Assembly: GCA_041649275.1 (NCBI GenBank)
Contig: JBAZNL010000014.1
Coordinates: 1 to 40,495 of the forward strand
Reading direction: 5' to 3'
DNA length: 40,495 bases
Source: Candidatus Izemoplasmatales bacterium
GTDB taxonomy: Bacteria > Bacillota_I > Bacilli_A > Izemoplasmatales > Hujiaoplasmataceae
The position numbers and the translations under genes were made by a program. Below, one piece after another: positions 9,863-18,984 of the stretch (position 1 is its first letter; each line of letters begins with the position of its first letter). The notes beneath the pieces were generated by a model. That model saw nothing but the letters and a program-made list of their open reading frames with translations, was not told the DNA's origin and did no database searches.

Positions 9863-9919
9863 GCTTCTTGGGCCTCCTTGGGGGATCGTCTTCATCGGAA
9901 GACGTCGCAATATGGTCTA

Positions 9920-9949
9920 CTTATATCACATCGGCTCCGGGATTGTAAA
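9920..9949 (-). promoter_or_regulatory. Promoter of the small lipoprotein gene
   Basis: TTTACA (9949-9944), an 18-base spacer and TATAAG (9925-9920) on the minus strand. Between here and the promoter at 10078 nothing else was seen. Confidence 0.6.
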
Positions 9950-10077
9950 CCCAATCTCGGAAATGAGGGAAAAATATGGGTGTTTGGGCTCGATTTCCGC
10001 ATGTTCCGACGGTTTCTTCCGGTCCGGATCTTGCTCGCCGACGGGAATCCATTATTCCGCTCTTTCATGAAACCATC

Positions 10078-10106
10078 TTGACAATCATCCTCAAGTCCCC
10101 TAAGAT
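10078..10106 (+). promoter_or_regulatory. Promoter of the zinc-ribbon peptidase operon
   Basis: Perfect TTGACA (10078-10083), 17-base spacer and TAAGAT (10101-10106), about 90 bases before the start codon. The intervening leader shows no clear hairpin. Confidence 0.75.
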
Positions 10107-10194
10107 GAATGCATCCGACGTCTCCTAGAGACCAACCCCCAACATCCCATGCAAACCCAGAATACGAGTCCAACTTGAATGCGGAGGTTGTCCC

Positions 10195-12321
10195 ATGAAA
10201 TGCACGAATTGCGGTCAAGAAGTTCCTGTCTACCAACGCACCTGTCCCCATTGCCAGCAGCCGACCGGCAGCAAGATCGCCGGCTTCGGCGCCGCCGTCC
10301 TGAACATCCTGAAGAAGATCGCCCAGTGGATCATAGGCGCCGTCCGGCGTCTTGTTCGACTGGCGGTTTTTTTATGGACGAAGGCGAAGCCGCACCTGAC
10401 CCGCTTCTTCTCGGTCCGGCGCAACCGGATCGCAGCCGCGGCCGTCGCGGGTACGCTTTTGCTCCTCATCGTCATCCTCGCGCTGATCGGTCCTCCCGGC
10501 GGCGATCCCGGCCTGACGCTCGGCGACGCGCTCGTCGTCGGCGAAGAGACGATTCCCGACGGCGGCGGCGCGATCACGATCGACGCGGACGGGTCCGCCG
10601 TCGACGGGATGGTCCTGTCCGTCCCCGGGGACGCCTACGAGGATCCGCTCGACGTCGTCGTCTCGACGCGGGAGATCCTCGAGCACGACTTCGGCGCGGA
10701 ATTCACGCCGATCACGCCGCTGATCGAGGTCGACAACGGCGGCGGCTTCGCGGCCGCGCCGATGACCCTCACGATCCCGATCGAGATCGCCGAGGACGAG
10801 TTCGCGATGGGGTTCTTCTACGAAGAGGCGACGGGGACGCTCGAGGCGATGCCCATCAAGGACCTGACGCCGACTTCGATCACCGTCCTCACGAACCACT
10901 TCTCCGAAGTCGTCGTCGCCAAGATCGCGATCGCCGAACTGCGGCGGCTGACGAGCGCGCCCGACGCCGCCGACACCGGCTTCCGGCCGGGCGTCGACGA
11001 CTGGCAATTCACGAATTACGGGTCCTTCCTCGCCCCCGGCGGCCACTGCGCCGGCCAGGCGCTCACGATGGCCTGGTACTATTCCGAACGGAAGCTCGGG
11101 GCGGGCGATCCCGCGCTCTACGGACGCTTCGACAACGACGGCCGCGGATCCACGCCGGGACTCTGGGTCGACGACGCGGACGCCTACCGCTTCGCGAGCG
11201 TCGTCCAGTCCCGGCTCGACTTCAACGCCGACGCCTTCCACGAATACATCGCCCTCGGCGACCGCGGCGACGAACTCGTCTTCTACGCCTTCGGCTACGC
11301 GATGCTCGTCACCGGCGAACCGCAGCTGATGGCGATCTACGCCCACGACGAGCTGGACAACCGCATCAGCGGCCACGCGATCCTCGCCTACCGCCTCGAA
11401 CAGAACCTGATCTACGTCGCCGACCCCAACTATCCGGGGATGGCGGACCGCACCGTCGAGTTCGCGGAGACGTTCCTGCCGCTCCATTTCCTTCCCTATT
11501 CGTCCGGCGACAACGCCCGCGCGATCGCCGACGACGGCGCGCTTCAGTACGACGAGATCGTCTTCGTCGGCCGGTCGGCGTTGATCGACATGGACGCGAT
11601 CGCCGCCGAATACGACCGGATGCTTTCCGGCACCGTCGGCGAGGACGACTTCCCGACCCTGGCCTTCGAATACCTGTCGGCGTACGACGCCGACCCCGAC
11701 CGGCAGGAATGGACCGCGCTTTCGGACTCGGTGACGCTCGGCGTCTCCTACAACGCCACGATGCCGTGCGAACTGCAGGACACGATCGTGGTCGCGGCGA
11801 CCGCCGGCCACCCCGATGCCGTCTACACGCTCTACCGCGGGGACGAGGTCGTCGAGGGACCCTACCTGCCGAACGACGACGGTTACGTCTACTTCGAGAT
11901 CCCGATCGAGGACGGCGAGAACGACTTCGGGATCCTCGCGGAGATCCAGGATGACGTCGGCGACCTGTTCTACTCCGACTTCCAACGCTTCGCGGTCGAT
12001 TACGACGCCGGTCCGGCGAATCCGTGCGCCGCGACCGTCGTCGGCCGCTACGATTTCGTGAGCCGAAGCGACGGACTCACCTTCGTGTACAACCATCACA
12101 TCGACGTCGCCGAGAACGGCACCTTCGTCGAGCAGTACACCGTCATCGAGAGCGGCTATACGAATACGATCTCCGGCACCTGGGAGCTCGTCGAGACCTC
12201 GCCCGACGTCTACGTCCTCTATCTCAGCTTCGGAGGGACCACCGACGCCTACGAGGTCACGGGGAACTTCACGGGACTCCGCTACGTGTCGGGCGACATC
12301 GTGTTCCTGTTTTCCAAATGA
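10195..12321 (+). CDS. Membrane-anchored zinc-ribbon protein with putative papain/C39-like cysteine peptidase domain
   Basis: 708 aa. A zinc ribbon (C3, C6, C17, C20) is followed by a basic amphipathic stretch and one membrane helix at about 79-99. The rest is predicted outside. Residues about 110-245 look ZU5-like (GMVLSVPGDAYEDPLDV; TNHFSEVVVAK). Residues about 260-450 have a papain/C39-like pattern: GGHCAGQAL with candidate nucleophile Cys285, GHAILAYRL with His394 and VADPNYPG with Asp410. A C-terminal beta domain (about 620-708) resembles a lipocalin-like sandwich. Likely a surface peptidase or transamidase controlled from the cytoplasmic side by the ribbon; the substrate is unknown. GGAGG precedes the ATG; the next gene is 19 bases downstream. 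Confidence 0.75.
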   Translation: MKCTNCGQEVPVYQRTCPHCQQPTGSKIAGFGAAVLNILKKIAQWIIGAVRRLVRLAVFLWTKAKPHLTRFFSVRRNRIAAAAVAGTLLLLIVILALIGPPGGDPGLTLGDALVVGEETIPDGGGAITIDADGSAVDGMVLSVPGDAYEDPLDVVVSTREILEHDFGAEFTPITPLIEVDNGGGFAAAPMTLTIPIEIAEDEFAMGFFYEEATGTLEAMPIKDLTPTSITVLTNHFSEVVVAKIAIAELRRLTSAPDAADTGFRPGVDDWQFTNYGSFLAPGGHCAGQALTMAWYYSERKLGAGDPALYGRFDNDGRGSTPGLWVDDADAYRFASVVQSRLDFNADAFHEYIALGDRGDELVFYAFGYAMLVTGEPQLMAIYAHDELDNRISGHAILAYRLEQNLIYVADPNYPGMADRTVEFAETFLPLHFLPYSSGDNARAIADDGALQYDEIVFVGRSALIDMDAIAAEYDRMLSGTVGEDDFPTLAFEYLSAYDADPDRQEWTALSDSVTLGVSYNATMPCELQDTIVVAATAGHPDAVYTLYRGDEVVEGPYLPNDDGYVYFEIPIEDGENDFGILAEIQDDVGDLFYSDFQRFAVDYDAGPANPCAATVVGRYDFVSRSDGLTFVYNHHIDVAENGTFVEQYTVIESGYTNTISGTWELVETSPDVYVLYLSFGGTTDAYEVTGNFTGLRYVSGDIVFLFSK

Positions 12322-12340
12322 CATACGGGAGGAATCCATC

Positions 12341-13045
12341 ATGGGAGACACCATCGTCATCATCGCCCTCGCCGCGGTCGTGATCGCCTTCGTCGCGATC
12401 GGCGCGGCCGTCGCCGTCACGATGAAGCAGGCGAAGATCCAGCGCGACGCTCCGGAAATCCGCACGACCGCGACGGTCCTTCGGACGATGTCCGACCACG
12501 CCGTCAGAAACGAGAACTTTTCGTCCGGAACGGTCGACTCGGCCGGCGGCTTCGAGGTATCGAGCTCCTACGTCGAATTCGCGCTCAAGGACGGGAAGAC
12601 CGTCCGCTTCAAGCTCAAGAAGAAGGACTGGCTCAGGTACCATGACGGCGACTTCGGCACGCTCACCTACAAGGGAAGGCTGATCCTCGACTTCCAGAAG
12701 CGCCGCCAGCCCGTCGGAAAGGAAGAGGAAACGTTCTTCCCCTCCCGTCCGAAAACGGAGCCCGCGGGGACGCTCTACGGCGAGGCGAAGCGGGCAGGTT
12801 TCGTCCGCACCTCGGACAAGCCGGTCGCCGTCGACGGGGAAGACCTCGCGTTCCTGGTCGGGCGCCTCGGGGACGATCCGACCGACTGGTTCTTCGTCCT
12901 GACGAGGAAGAACGGCGACGTCCTGCAGGTCGAACGGTCGGAAGGCGACGCGGTCGAGGCGACCACGACCCTCGCGGGCGTCGAATCCCTCGAAACGATC
13001 CCGTTCGACGGACTGCTTGCGCGCCTGAAGCGATTCCTGGATTAA
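12341..13045 (+). CDS. DUF2500-like membrane protein
   Basis: 234 aa. One N-terminal membrane helix (residues 3-27), then a beta-rich domain at about 40-120 resembling DUF2500: TTATVLRTMSDH, SSSYVEFALKDGKTVRFKL, then DGDFGTLTYKGRLILDF. The extra C-terminal 90 residues have no recognised match and look alpha/beta. GGGAGG precedes the ATG, which lies 19 bases after the putative peptidase gene, so it is the second gene of that operon and ends in a very strong terminator. Role unknown; co-transcription suggests it acts with the peptidase at the membrane. Confidence 0.75.
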   Translation: MGDTIVIIALAAVVIAFVAIGAAVAVTMKQAKIQRDAPEIRTTATVLRTMSDHAVRNENFSSGTVDSAGGFEVSSSYVEFALKDGKTVRFKLKKKDWLRYHDGDFGTLTYKGRLILDFQKRRQPVGKEEETFFPSRPKTEPAGTLYGEAKRAGFVRTSDKPVAVDGEDLAFLVGRLGDDPTDWFFVLTRKNGDVLQVERSEGDAVEATTTLAGVESLETIPFDGLLARLKRFLD

Positions 13046-13058
13046 TCCGATTCAAACG

Positions 13059-13106
13059 AAAGCATGGCCTGCGGTCCGCCACTCGGACCGCAGGCCATGC
13101 TTTTTT
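13059..13106 (+). terminator. Strong intrinsic terminator of the peptidase operon
   Basis: A perfect 20-bp stem (13059-13078 with 13084-13103) with a 5-base loop runs directly into TTTTTT. It lies 14 bases after the stop codon. Confidence 0.95.
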
Positions 13107-13136
13107 CAATCGGTGGTCAACGGGGGATCGTGATCG

Positions 13137-13188
13137 GGGATGCGGCGGGCGCAGAGCCCCCGGGGCTCCATCCGGCCTCCCGCATCCC
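13137..13188 (-). terminator. Possible terminator hairpin of the beta-repeat lipoprotein gene
   Basis: GGGATGCGG (13137-13145) can pair with CCGCATCCC (13180-13188), with a GC-rich inner stem (GAGCCCC/GGGGCTC). It starts 3 bases after the stop. No T run follows on the minus strand, so factor-dependent termination or mRNA protection is equally possible. Confidence 0.4.
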
Positions 13189-13190
13189 GG

Positions 13191-16100
13191 CTATCGGCGG
13201 ATCATCACGGTGTAGTCGCGGTGTCTTTCGCCGTAACCGTCGCCCAGGTCGTAGTAGATCCTCACGGTGACCGTGAGGTCCACTCCTTCGACCAGGTTCT
13301 CGGCGACATAGATTCCTCCATCGGATGTGATGACGTTGTCCGGGTAGAGCGACGTCGCGGAGATCAACAGACTCGCCCTCGTCATGACGGCGTCTTCATC
13401 GACGATCTCGACTTCGAGCACGACGAACGTGAATCCCTCGACCACCGGCCGGATGATGGCCAAGGGCATGGAGCGAGCCTTGGTCCGGACGGTCTTCTCC
13501 AGGGTGACGACATGGACCCCCGACCCGTCCTGCAGGTCGTACTGGATCCTCGCTTCGAAGCGATAATCGGTGTTCGACAAGAGACCGTTCAAATAGAAGT
13601 CGGTCCCCCACTCGACGTCGAACTCCTCGACGAGCGTCGAATCCCGATAGGCGGAGACGCCGAGGAGGGTGGCGATGCCATAGGGGTCGTTGATCCTGAG
13701 CATCAGGTAGATCTCCTCGTATTCCACCTGGACTTCATTCCAGATTGTGGTCGGCACCGGGTACGGCAGCGTCGCGAACGGGGCGTCCACATGCGAAAGA
13801 CGCTCCCCGGCGCCGTCGTTCAGGTCGTACCGGTACGTGATCGACAGGACGTAGTCGGTCGACTGCGAGAGACCCAGGAAACGCCGCGTGGCGAGGTTTG
13901 CGAGCGAGGCGACGATGACGCCGCCGCTCTTGAGATCGATCGCGACGATGCTCCCGAGGCTGTCTGGATCGGTTTCCGTGAGGGTGAACTCGACGTGTTC
14001 CGGCGAAGCCTCCAGGGATCCGACTGCGATCGTCGGAGCCGCCAGCGCCGCGGTACGGAAGGTCGAATCGGAGACCATCTGGCGATCGCCGATCCCGTCG
14101 CGGAGATCGTAGGTGCAACTGACGCGGATCTGGTATTCGGTATCCGTGAGGAGTCCCGAGAATCGATGTTCGGGATCGACGAGGACGGCGATCGTCTCCG
14201 TGCCCAGGACCAGGGAGATCTCGATCGACTTGACTGTCGAATTCGGATCCGTCACCTGCGGCGAGAACGTCACGTCGGTGGTTCCCGCGGCGATGTCGGT
14301 GACGGCGACCGTCGGGACGGCGTGGACGGGCGTACGGCTTTCCGCCTCCAGTTCGACGTAATGCCAGTCGGCGCCGTCGTTCAGGTCGTAGCGGTACCGG
14401 ACCCGCGCCGTATACGAGGTATCCGAGGCCAGCAGGACATCGGTCCGAAGGTCGGCCGACAGCTCGGCGATCAGGACGTCGCCGAGATAGAGCCCCGCGC
14501 CAAGGACCTCGCCGGTCCCTTCGGGGTCGGACCAGGCGAGCGAAAAGCCGAAGATTTCGGGATTTCCCTGAAGCGACGCGACCGGGGCTGCCTTCGCCTC
14601 CGTCCTCACGATGAACTCGTTTTCGATCGTCCGGATGCCCCGGCCGTCGCCGAAGTCGGCCTCGACGCCGACGGCGATCCGATACTCGTGGCCGGACGCA
14701 AGCCCTTCGAGAAGGTGCGAAACGGCCAGAGGATCGAGCGCGGAGATGAATCCCCCCGCATCCCGGAGTTCCACGGTCGCGATCCGGCCGATGCCGGCGG
14801 GATCGGATAGGGCGACGGCGAAGGATAGCGTCTCCGTCGTGACCACTATGTCCGCGAGCGCGGCCTCGGGCGCCGGATTCGCCATCGTGCGGACCTTCAT
14901 GGATGCGGTGACGATCCTCGTTCCCAGTCCGTCCCCGAGGTCGTAATGGTAGACGATGCGGATCTCGTACGCGTGATCCGAAAGCAGTCCGTCGAAGACG
15001 GGCGCGTTCAGGTCGGCCGCGCTCGCCACGTAGGCCCCTTCGTCGTAGATCGAGGCAACCAGCCAATCCCCCACGGCGTCGGGGTCGTCCGCGCTCATCG
15101 CGAACGCGATGGAACCGGCACTCGCCTCATGGTCGCCGAACGCGATCGATGGGACGGCGTTCGTCGTCGTCGCAAACGCGGTTTCCAGCGCGACGACCTC
15201 GGTCGAACCGACCCCGTGCACGTCCTGGACCGCAGTCGCCACGAGAGAATACGCGGTCCCCGAAAGCAGATCGGCGAAGGAGGGATGGAGCGGATCGGCC
15301 GCGGTCGCAACCCGGAGACCTTCCCGATGGAGCTCGACCCGGACGAGGGTTCCTTCGTACGTCGGATCCGCGAGGACGAGGTCGGCCGCGATGCCCGCAT
15401 GGGTCACGGATTCATCCACCCATGCGTATGGGAGGTCGGTGACGAGCAATTCGTTCACATGATAGGCGAAGCGCAGGCTCTGGTCCGCGAACGGATCGCA
15501 GCCGGAGAAGAGCAGAAGCTGGTAGCGGGTACCCGGGCGAAGGTCCTCGAACAGGACTACGTTTTGCCCGAGTTCCAGTTCGACGGGATAGAAGGTGCCG
15601 TCGGTCCCGTCGTAAAGGGCGGCGTAGCGGAACACGGCCGTGAGGTCGGGATCCGCGACGTCGACGTTCATCGACACGGTGGTCGACGTCGTCTCAAGTT
15701 CCGAAAGGGTCATGGTCGGTGCGTCCACGGCGAGGATCCCGACCGTCAGGGAGGGTTCGTCGGGAAGGGTGACGTGCCGGATCTCCGCTTCGAATCCGTA
15801 GGAGACGTCCTCCAGGACGATCGTCCGGAATCCCGGTTCGAAACCGGAATGGAAGGAGATGACGACCTCCGTGGCGGTGGAACCCTCCGCGAACGCGTCC
15901 GCAGTGACGACGACCCCGTCGAGCGTCACCGACGCGATGTCGAAAAGATCGGGATTCGCCAGTCGGATCGTGATCCTGTACTCCGTGTCCGGCCGCAGGT
16001 ACAGGTCGCGGTCGGGGAGGGGCTCCGCCCCGTACAGGCTTTCGACGACGTCACCCACGTTGCCGGGATCGTCCGTCCCGAACGGATCGCCTGCGATCGT

Positions 16101-16361
16101 GCCGTTTCCCCATGAGGCCGCCGTCGGCGGCTCCGAGGGGGTGACGGCGATCCCGAGGAACGACGGGGCCTCGAAGAAGGCGACGCTCGTGGACACGCCG
16201 GTCGTGCCGGTGAAGGTCGTCGTCGACGTCACGGCCGAGGTCGTCGTCACGGTCGAGGTCGTCGTCACGGCCGTCGTCCGTTCGATCCCGCAGCCGGTCG
16301 CAAAGGCGAGGGCTGCGAAGGTGAGTGTGATTGCGAGGATCCGTCTTGCGGTTTGTGGCAT
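13191..16361 (-). CDS. Large lipoprotein with tandem beta-sandwich repeats
   Basis: 1056 aa. Signal peptide with lipobox FATGC (Cys24), then a Thr/Ser/Val-rich linker (about 28-57), then two irregular beta domains and at least seven repeats of about 90-105 aa to the end. Each repeat carries a conserved strand of the form YxYDLxDGxG (YHYDLGDGLG, YRYDLNDGAG, CTYDLRDGIG, IQYDLQDGSG, IYYDLGDGYG) followed by a strand often ending in RT. An eighth degenerate copy (QDVHGVGS) precedes them. This looks like a stack of fibronectin III-like domains held away from the membrane, in the manner of a stalk or adhesin. The repeated DxxDG could bind calcium, but that is an inference. GGAGG precedes the ATG. 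No catalytic motif seen. Confidence 0.8.
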   Translation of the reverse strand: MPQTARRILAITLTFAALAFATGCGIERTTAVTTTSTVTTTSAVTSTTTFTGTTGVSTSVAFFEAPSFLGIAVTPSEPPTAASWGNGTIAGDPFGTDDPGNVGDVVESLYGAEPLPDRDLYLRPDTEYRITIRLANPDLFDIASVTLDGVVVTADAFAEGSTATEVVISFHSGFEPGFRTIVLEDVSYGFEAEIRHVTLPDEPSLTVGILAVDAPTMTLSELETTSTTVSMNVDVADPDLTAVFRYAALYDGTDGTFYPVELELGQNVVLFEDLRPGTRYQLLLFSGCDPFADQSLRFAYHVNELLVTDLPYAWVDESVTHAGIAADLVLADPTYEGTLVRVELHREGLRVATAADPLHPSFADLLSGTAYSLVATAVQDVHGVGSTEVVALETAFATTTNAVPSIAFGDHEASAGSIAFAMSADDPDAVGDWLVASIYDEGAYVASAADLNAPVFDGLLSDHAYEIRIVYHYDLGDGLGTRIVTASMKVRTMANPAPEAALADIVVTTETLSFAVALSDPAGIGRIATVELRDAGGFISALDPLAVSHLLEGLASGHEYRIAVGVEADFGDGRGIRTIENEFIVRTEAKAAPVASLQGNPEIFGFSLAWSDPEGTGEVLGAGLYLGDVLIAELSADLRTDVLLASDTSYTARVRYRYDLNDGADWHYVELEAESRTPVHAVPTVAVTDIAAGTTDVTFSPQVTDPNSTVKSIEISLVLGTETIAVLVDPEHRFSGLLTDTEYQIRVSCTYDLRDGIGDRQMVSDSTFRTAALAAPTIAVGSLEASPEHVEFTLTETDPDSLGSIVAIDLKSGGVIVASLANLATRRFLGLSQSTDYVLSITYRYDLNDGAGERLSHVDAPFATLPYPVPTTIWNEVQVEYEEIYLMLRINDPYGIATLLGVSAYRDSTLVEEFDVEWGTDFYLNGLLSNTDYRFEARIQYDLQDGSGVHVVTLEKTVRTKARSMPLAIIRPVVEGFTFVVLEVEIVDEDAVMTRASLLISATSLYPDNVITSDGGIYVAENLVEGVDLTVTVRIYYDLGDGYGERHRDYTVMIRR
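16228..16278. repeat. In-frame 18-bp tandem repeat in the lipoprotein linker
   Basis: Two full copies and one partial copy of an 18-base unit beginning GTCACGG (plus-strand sense) start at 16228, 16246 and 16264. They encode the Thr-Val-Thr-Thr-type linker. The period is a multiple of three, so copy-number change would alter linker length without a frameshift. Confidence 0.75.
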
Positions 16362-16664
16362 GGGTCTCTGCCTCCGTCATGGTGTCTGTCGTGAAGATGC
16401 ATGGACGCGTCGGATCGCGATCTGGCGGGATGCGCCGATCGTCCGGCGTCCAAGAAACGATGGAAGCCGCGATCCGACTCATTGATGATTGATTTTACCA
16501 CGGATTCGGCGCGCTGGATAGATGAAGATGAAAATCGTCTTCTCCGATCTTTTCACGACGTTTGCATCCGCGTCCGATCCCGAGAAGCCCGAAACCCGTG
16601 GCGGTCGTCGCGTCGATGACGGTCACACGTCGGTCGTCATTGTTCGTCCGATGCACTCGATCGT
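16362..16664. other. Intergenic region with no gene seen
   Basis: Leader and promoter region of the minus-strand lipoprotein plus spacer. A TAAAAT at 16497-16492 could be a -10 box, but its -35 partner is poor. No convincing small gene or RNA was seen. Confidence 0.4.
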
Positions 16665-16702
16665 CAAAAAAAGCAGGCGGATGAGCGCTCATCCGCCTGC
16701 TT
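16665..16702 (-). terminator. Terminator of the gdhA-DUF1015-serC-serA operon
   Basis: A perfect 32-base inverted repeat (16671-16702, AAGCAGGCGGATGAGC and its complement) is followed on the minus strand by a T run, about 40 bases after the serA stop. Confidence 0.93.
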
Positions 16703-16742
16703 GTTTGACTTTGACCATGACGACCGGATTCCGGATTCGGTT

Positions 16743-17876
16743 TCAGATGCTCCGGACCCTCGCGACCCCGGGGACGGCCTCGAGGGCCGACAGGATGCCT
16801 TCGTCGGCGGAGGGCACGTCGATCGCGGTGTAGCCGATCTCGCCCTTGACCTTCGTCACGCGCATCCCGCTCAGGATGCGGTCGAGGGTCTCGCCCGAGA
16901 CCGACGCGTTGTGGTGGATCAGGACTCTGACGTCGCGGACCTTGGGTCCGAATTCGACGTTCGGATGGTTGACCGAGTTTTGGATCGATCCGGTCTTCAC
17001 GAAGTGGACGAGCTGGTCGACGGCCATCGCCGCGCAGTTGTCCTCGGCTTCCTCGGTGGAGGCGCCGAGATGCGGGATCGCGATCACGCCGTCCATCGCC
17101 GCGGACGCCGGGTTCGGGAAGTCGGTGACGTATTTGCGGACTTTCTTGCTTTCGATCGCGGCCTTCATCGCCATGTCGTCGACGAGGACGTCCCTCGCGA
17201 AGTTGAGGACGACGACGCCGTCCTTCATCATCGCGATGGTCTTCGCGTTCACCATGTACTTCGTCTCCGGCAGCGCCGGGACGTGGAGGGTGAGGAAGTC
17301 GGCCTGGGAGAAGAGCTCCTCGAGCGATTTCGCGATCGCGACGTCGGGATGGAGCTTCGAGCGGAGCGCTTCGGAGAGGAAGGCGTCGTAGCCGACGACC
17401 TTCATCCCGAGGGCATGGGCTGCGTTCGCGACCATGTAGCCGACGGCGCCGAGGCCGATGACGCCGATCGTCTTCCCGAGGATCTCGGTGCCGCCATAGG
17501 CGGCCTTCGCCTTCTCGACGGTCTTCGCGATCTCCGGATCGGTCTGGTTCGCCTTGACCCAGGCGATCCCGCCGAAGATGTCGCGGGTCGCGAGGAGCAT
17601 GCCGGCGATGACGAGTTCCTTGACGGCGTTGGCGTTCGCGCCCGGGGTGTTGAAGACGACGACGCCCTGCTTGGCATAGACGTCGAGCGGGATGTTGTTC
17701 ACGCCGGCGCCGGCGCGGGCGACGGCGAGGACCCGCTTCGGAAGGGCCATCTCGTGCATCACGGCGCTACGGACGAGGATCAGGTCGGCGTCGTTCAGAT
17801 CCTTGGTCGTTTCATACCCCGCGGGCAGGCGGTTCAGGCCGACCGGCGAGATCTGGTTCAGGGCGAGGACCTTCAT
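16743..17876 (-). CDS. serA: D-3-phosphoglycerate dehydrogenase, short type with ACT-like tail
   Basis: 377 aa. Oxidises 3-phosphoglycerate to phosphohydroxypyruvate with NAD, the first step of serine synthesis. It has RAGAGVNNIPLD near residue 54, the Rossmann loop GVIGLGAVG, Arg228 in NFARDVLVDD and the catalytic His269 in PHLGASTEE. After about residue 300 a compact ACT-like domain (VRVLIHHNASVSGETLDRI) probably binds serine for feedback control. The DVFxxEP segment that normally supplies the relay glutamate reads TDFPNP here, so that residue is not evident; I believe this is a feature of the short subfamily. The ATG is one base after the serC stop (TGAGATG), implying coupled translation. 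Confidence 0.93.
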   Translation of the reverse strand: MKVLALNQISPVGLNRLPAGYETTKDLNDADLILVRSAVMHEMALPKRVLAVARAGAGVNNIPLDVYAKQGVVVFNTPGANANAVKELVIAGMLLATRDIFGGIAWVKANQTDPEIAKTVEKAKAAYGGTEILGKTIGVIGLGAVGYMVANAAHALGMKVVGYDAFLSEALRSKLHPDVAIAKSLEELFSQADFLTLHVPALPETKYMVNAKTIAMMKDGVVVLNFARDVLVDDMAMKAAIESKKVRKYVTDFPNPASAAMDGVIAIPHLGASTEEAEDNCAAMAVDQLVHFVKTGSIQNSVNHPNVEFGPKVRDVRVLIHHNASVSGETLDRILSGMRVTKVKGEIGYTAIDVPSADEGILSALEAVPGVARVRSI

Positions 17877-17877
17877 C

Positions 17878-18966
17878 TCACTTCACCGGATTGGCGGCTT
17901 CGAATTGCTTCATGAAGCCGACGAGCGCCTCGACGCCCGCGTATGGCATCGCGTTGTAGATGGAGGCGCGCAGGCCGCCGACGGAGCGGTGGCCCTTGAG
18001 GTTGTCGTAGCCGGCCGCCTTGGCTTCCTTGGCGAAGCGGGCGTCGAGTTCCTCGGAGCCGGTGGTGAAGGTGACGTTCATGAGCGAGCGGTCGGGTTTC
18101 GCGACGATGCCCTTGAAGAGTTTCGAGGAATCGATCGCGTCGTAGAGCAGCTTGGCCTTCTTTTCGTTCCGCTTCTGCATCTCCTCGAGGCCGCCGATCG
18201 AGAGCAGCCACTTGAAGACCTTCCCGCAGATGTAGATGGCGTAGCAGGGCGGGGTGTTGTACATCGAGCCGTTGTCGGCGAAGGTCTTGTACTTGAGCAT
18301 GATCGGCGTGCCGGGACGGACGTCGTCTCTGATCAGATCCTCGCGGACGATCGCGATCACGACGCCGGCGGGGCCGACGTTCTTCTGCGCGCCGGCGAAG
18401 ATCAGGCCGAACTTCGAGACGTCGAGCGGATGGGAAAGGAAGTTGGACGAGGCGTCGTTCACCAGCACGTGTCCCTTGGCGTCCGGGAGACGGTACATCG
18501 TCGAGCCGCCGATGGTCTCGTTCTCGCACATGTAGAGGTAGTCGGCGTTGTCCGTGAGCTTGAGGTCGGAGACGTCGGGCATGTACGAGAAGTTCTTGTC
18601 GGCGGAGGTTGCGACGATGTGTACGGTGCCGTACATCGCGGCCTCCTCGGCCGCCTTCTTCGACCAGTGGCCGGTGAGGATGTAGTCGAAGACGCCATTC
18701 TTCACCAGGTTCATCGGCACCATCGCGAACTGCTGGGTGCCGCCGCCCTGGATGAACAGGATCCGGTAGTTCTGCGGGACGTTGAGCAGGGTCCTCAGAT
18801 CTTTTTCGGCGTCGGCGATGATCTCCTCGTAGACCTTCGAGCGGTGGGACATCTCCATCACGGACATCCCGCATCCGCGGTAGTCGAGCATTTCCTCCGC
18901 CGCTTCGCGGAGGACCTCCTCCGGCAGCATCGCCGGTCCGGCGGAAAAGTTGTAGATGCGTTTCAT
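17878..18966 (-). CDS. serC: Phosphoserine aminotransferase
   Basis: 362 aa, class V aminotransferase. The protein starts RIYNFSAGPAMLPEEVL, a serC hallmark, and the PLP lysine is Lys195 in AGAQKNVGPAG. It converts phosphohydroxypyruvate plus glutamate to phosphoserine plus 2-oxoglutarate in the cytoplasm. Full length for the family. It lies between the DUF1015 gene (18-base gap) and serA (1-base gap). The gdhA gene at the head of the operon makes the glutamate it consumes. No serB phosphatase is in the window; one must be elsewhere. Confidence 0.97.
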   Translation of the reverse strand: MKRIYNFSAGPAMLPEEVLREAAEEMLDYRGCGMSVMEMSHRSKVYEEIIADAEKDLRTLLNVPQNYRILFIQGGGTQQFAMVPMNLVKNGVFDYILTGHWSKKAAEEAAMYGTVHIVATSADKNFSYMPDVSDLKLTDNADYLYMCENETIGGSTMYRLPDAKGHVLVNDASSNFLSHPLDVSKFGLIFAGAQKNVGPAGVVIAIVREDLIRDDVRPGTPIMLKYKTFADNGSMYNTPPCYAIYICGKVFKWLLSIGGLEEMQKRNEKKAKLLYDAIDSSKLFKGIVAKPDRSLMNVTFTTGSEELDARFAKEAKAAGYDNLKGHRSVGGLRASIYNAMPYAGVEALVGFMKQFEAANPVK

Positions 18967-18984
18967 TCGATCATTCTCCCTTCG

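Noticed and set aside
13191..16361. CRISPR-like repetition
   Set aside because: The repetition is at protein level with a period near 300 bases, not short identical repeats with spacers.
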